Positions 59,997 through 64,000 of a DNA stretch of 64,000 bases are shown here, piece after piece. Location: the NCBI RefSeq assembly GCF_003123685.1, contig NZ_QCYJ01000020.1, positions 124,001 to 188,000 of the forward strand, given 5' to 3'. The notes under the pieces were generated by a model. The model did no database searches. It was not told the origin of the DNA and saw only the letters and a program-made list of their open reading frames with translations. Numbering within the stretch: the stretch's first letter is position 1; each line of letters starts with the position of its first letter. Origin of the DNA: Nocardia aurea (GTDB taxonomy: Bacteria > Actinomycetota > Actinomycetes > Mycobacteriales > Mycobacteriaceae). The position numbers and the translations under genes are program-made.

Positions 59997-60487
59997 ATGA
60001 GCTGCGCGAGCAACCACGGGCATTGCGACCCGCCCATAACCATCCACCACGTCGGGCCGCCGCTCGTACGCGCGCACCCCGACGACGCCGGTGTTGACCT
60101 GCCCGCGGCCGAGCATGCGACCATCTGGCCCCGCGAATGGAAACTGATCGGCACCGGAATCGCGCTCGGCCTTCGCCAGGGCTTCGTCGGCCTCATTCAC
60201 CCGCGGTCGGGCCTCGCCGCCAAATCCGGTGTCACCGTGCTCAATGCGCCCGGCACCATCGACGCCGGATACCGCGGCGAGATCAGGGTGTGCCTGATCA
60301 ACCACGGCAACCAGCGGTTCGTCATCAATCCCGGCGACCGCATCGCGCAGCTGCTCATCCAGCGCGTCCTGCCGGTCACGTTCGAACAACTCGTATTCGA
60401 CGGCAAGCCACTCGAGATGAAGACCAGCCGCGGCAATGCGGGCTTCGGCTCCACCGGTGGTCACGCCAGCCTGGAGAGTGCCGGCGA

Positions 60488-60491
<4 letters not shown>
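59997..60491 (+). CDS. dut: dUTP diphosphatase
   Basis: 164 residues with the five dUTPase motifs in order: DDAGVDLPA, RSGLAAKSG, GTIDAGYRGEI, PGDRIAQLL and the C-terminal GNAGFGSTG loop. It hydrolyses dUTP to dUMP and PPi, giving substrate to ThyX and keeping uracil out of phage DNA. Slightly longer than host-type enzymes at the N-terminus. TACCCT 8 nt before the ATG suggests a nearly leaderless transcript. It starts a three-gene operon with overlaps (ATGA, GTGA). Confidence 0.93.
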
Positions 60492-61734
<1,243 letters not shown>

Positions 61735-61842
61735 ACGGATCCCGTGACTCGACTGTCATCTGCCCGTCCTTTCCTCGAAGGGCCCCAGCTGATGTGCTCA
61801 AGTGGGTTATGCGTGTCGCAAGAGTCGTAAAGAATTGGGTGC

Positions 61843-62697
61843 ATGTCGAACCCGACGCCTTCGCCATCCTCGTCGACGCCGCCGCACTCGTCGTCGCCGA
61901 CGCCGACAGCTTCCACGCCAGCTGCTCCGCAATCCTCCGCACCACCGACACGTCCTGCATCACCGACTCCCTGGTGGAGACACCCTACGGTTCTCGGCGT
62001 CGCAGGATTGATTGGTGCTGTGGCTGCGGTACTCGCCCTCTTTCGCGACACGATCGACTTCAAAATCGGGTCGAAACCAGATACGCCGAGTACGGCCTTG
62101 ATCGCTACAACGAATCCTGCGCCCGCCCCTAATGCCAACGACTACGGCTGGGGGCCGATACGGGACCTCTACAGAATCAACGAGCCATCCCCCACGGCGG
62201 TTTTTAATAGCATTGAGGATAATCAATCCATCGGGAGCGAAGTAAATTTCGTGAGATGTCGCATTGCTGACGATCCGAAAATGATGTACGGCGATGAGGT
62301 TGCAATTCGAGACGACATCAATATTTCCGTGTATGTATTCATCGACAACTCAAGTGTTCGTGCTGATCAGGCTATAAATGGCGCGCGCATGGACCTGCGG
62401 GTCAGTAACGACCTCGCCGTCAATCCAGCTCTGAATGTCCACCTTTCGGGAGTGAACGTTATCGAGGTATACAATGGCTGCAAGATACTTTCAATGAATC
62501 CTGCTGTTCTTTCATATATTCCAGGAAGTGCATTTCTGCACACTACTGCTAATACATCGGCGATCAAACTAGAGGACGCGGTCGTGCGTGGCGATAAACT
62601 CTTGCCTGGAGTTCGGGGTAATGTCGACGGCGTAATTGGAGGCAACAGCAGCACCTATGGCTACGTTGAATTTCGAGTGAAGGTATTTGTGCCGTAG
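61843..62697 (+). CDS. membrane-anchored protein of unknown function (moron)
   Basis: 284 residues. A Ser/Pro/Thr-rich N-terminus (about 1-45) is followed by one TM helix (GVAGLIGAVAAVLALF) and an external beta-rich domain to the end. The last 180 codons have visibly lower GC than their neighbours (e.g. AATATT and TTTTTAATA runs), and the gene separates nrdF from the pseudogene it presumably once adjoined. This suggests a separately acquired gene, expressed from the prophage and displayed at the cell surface. Confidence 0.6.
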   Translation: MSNPTPSPSSSTPPHSSSPTPTASTPAAPQSSAPPTRPASPTPWWRHPTVLGVAGLIGAVAAVLALFRDTIDFKIGSKPDTPSTALIATTNPAPAPNANDYGWGPIRDLYRINEPSPTAVFNSIEDNQSIGSEVNFVRCRIADDPKMMYGDEVAIRDDINISVYVFIDNSSVRADQAINGARMDLRVSNDLAVNPALNVHLSGVNVIEVYNGCKILSMNPAVLSYIPGSAFLHTTANTSAIKLEDAVVRGDKLLPGVRGNVDGVIGGNSSTYGYVEFRVKVFVP

Positions 62698-62733
62698 CGC
62701 AAGGCTTGCTCGGATAGGTTACGCTGGGCATCA

Positions 62734-63177
<444 letters not shown>

Positions 63178-63198
63178 CCGCGATGTGGAGCAATAACG

Positions 63199-63972
63199 TC
63201 ACGGTGACGTATTGGAGTCGGGCCAGGAGTACCGCTCGTCCAGCGATCGAATCAGGCTTGTTGCGACCATCACGGCCACGATCGCGTTTTCGAGCGTGAA
63301 GTGATCGGTATGAGCTTGGTGTGCGCAGACGTGTCGCGACAGCGGCACGGGACGCGGCTTGCCCGACTTCGGGCTCCAGTCGGTCATAAGGTTGACTACC
63401 GGCGCAACGCCGAGGACGTAGCGCAGGCGATCTTCCTTGAGGGCTTCGTCAAGATCGTTGACCTGGCATTCGTTCTTTGCCTTGTTGTGCTTCGCGTTGA
63501 TGTGCGCCTCGATGACCGTCGTGCACACGTCGACAGAGAGCGATTGCGCTGGCCTGTGGTGCCCGTTCTTCAGTGCGCGGATGGCGTCCAACAAGAGTTC
63601 GCGCTGGTCGGCGACCGCCAGATCCAACTGGCGGTGCAGCGACTCCTCGCAGTCCTCCATGATCTCGGCGCAGCGCGCAACGAGAATCGCGTCACGCGCG
63701 GAGCGATCTGCTGCATGAGTGAGTTCCGAGACCACTTCCGCTCTCGGTATATACGACAGCGGGATGCCCTCGTTTTCGACGATCTGCTTCGCGGCGCTCA
63801 ACGTGAAATGCGCTTCGCCAGGGCCGGGTGGCCAGTTCGACGGGTACCGCTCCAGCAACCAGCGGCGCAGCGTCTCAAACGCCGGTGCCGCGGCCTCGAA
63901 CGCCGTCTGGATAGCCGTGGCGTTTTCCTGAAGGAATCGCCTAGTCTCGAGGATCGGCGGGATGGCGCGCAT
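63199..63972 (-). CDS. hypothetical helical protein
   Basis: 257 residues, mostly helical, with no recognised domain. Cys residues occur at CAEIMEDC and VCTTVIEAH, and a His-rich end at RHVCAHQAHTDHF. It is convergent with the nrdF fragment. A broken paralogue lies at 62734. The original arrangement was probably nrdF followed by this gene in both parental phages. Function unknown. Confidence 0.6.
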   Translation of the reverse strand: MRAIPPILETRRFLQENATAIQTAFEAAAPAFETLRRWLLERYPSNWPPGPGEAHFTLSAAKQIVENEGIPLSYIPRAEVVSELTHAADRSARDAILVARCAEIMEDCEESLHRQLDLAVADQRELLLDAIRALKNGHHRPAQSLSVDVCTTVIEAHINAKHNKAKNECQVNDLDEALKEDRLRYVLGVAPVVNLMTDWSPKSGKPRPVPLSRHVCAHQAHTDHFTLENAIVAVMVATSLIRSLDERYSWPDSNTSP

Positions 63973-64000
63973 GAAGACTTGCTCGACTCTCCGTTGCTCC

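Noticed and set aside
64000..64000. right attachment site within the window
   Set aside because: No second copy of the tRNA-Asn 3' half is seen up to the edge.

Overview
The window is high-GC actinobacterial DNA with dense, overlapping genes and many GTG and TTG starts. It most resembles a mycolic-acid genus such as Nocardia or Rhodococcus; the genus is inferred. About 14.7 kb of host chromosome is followed by at least 49 kb of an integrated siphovirus-type prophage whose right end lies outside the window.

Host part (1-14700). A truncated CbiM/NikM metal-transport gene lies divergent from an ArsR-type regulator. A CoA-transferase, an acyl-CoA dehydrogenase and an APH-fold kinase/DUF6285 protein form a tight operon, the gene set used elsewhere for 4-hydroxyacyl-CoA breakdown. 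An MMPL transporter, an alpha/beta hydrolase and a run of four membrane-protein genes follow, two of them only 39 and 32 codons. Two paralogous TetR regulators are divergent around palindrome-rich DNA. A secreted protein and a small membrane protein precede the junction.

Prophage left arm (14701-25.7 kb). The junction is the 3' half of a tRNA-Asn gene (attL core) next to repeated arm-type sites and a tyrosine integrase. Cargo follows: a lipoprotein, a decayed IS5-like transposase, an AIPR-type abortive-infection protein, and a restriction module of GIY-YIG (Eco29kI-like) endonuclease, C5-methyltransferase and Vsr repair nuclease. ThyX and small phage genes come next.

Late operon (25.8-55.9 kb, minus strand, read right to left). 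The order is small and large terminase, portal, MuF-like protein, scaffold, decoration protein, major capsid, connectors, tail terminator, major tail protein, frameshifted tail chaperones, a 2457-residue tape measure, distal tail and hub proteins, lysis genes and fibre genes. The large terminase carries a class 3 intein with a LAGLIDADG endonuclease inside its Walker B motif. The tail hub carries a class 1 mini-intein. An 11-bp sequence, ACAACTGAATA on the coding strand, recurs at the starts of eight late genes.

Right arm (55.9-64 kb). A 42-bp palindrome and an apparently leaderless tandem-HTH protein are followed by an operon of small proteins. That operon is divergent from a DUF5753/DUF397 regulator pair across an array of ACCCAGTA repeats. 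Nucleotide genes (dut, nrdF) follow. A membrane-protein gene lies next to fragments of a second nrdF and of a second copy of the adjacent 257-codon gene, which records recombination between related phages.
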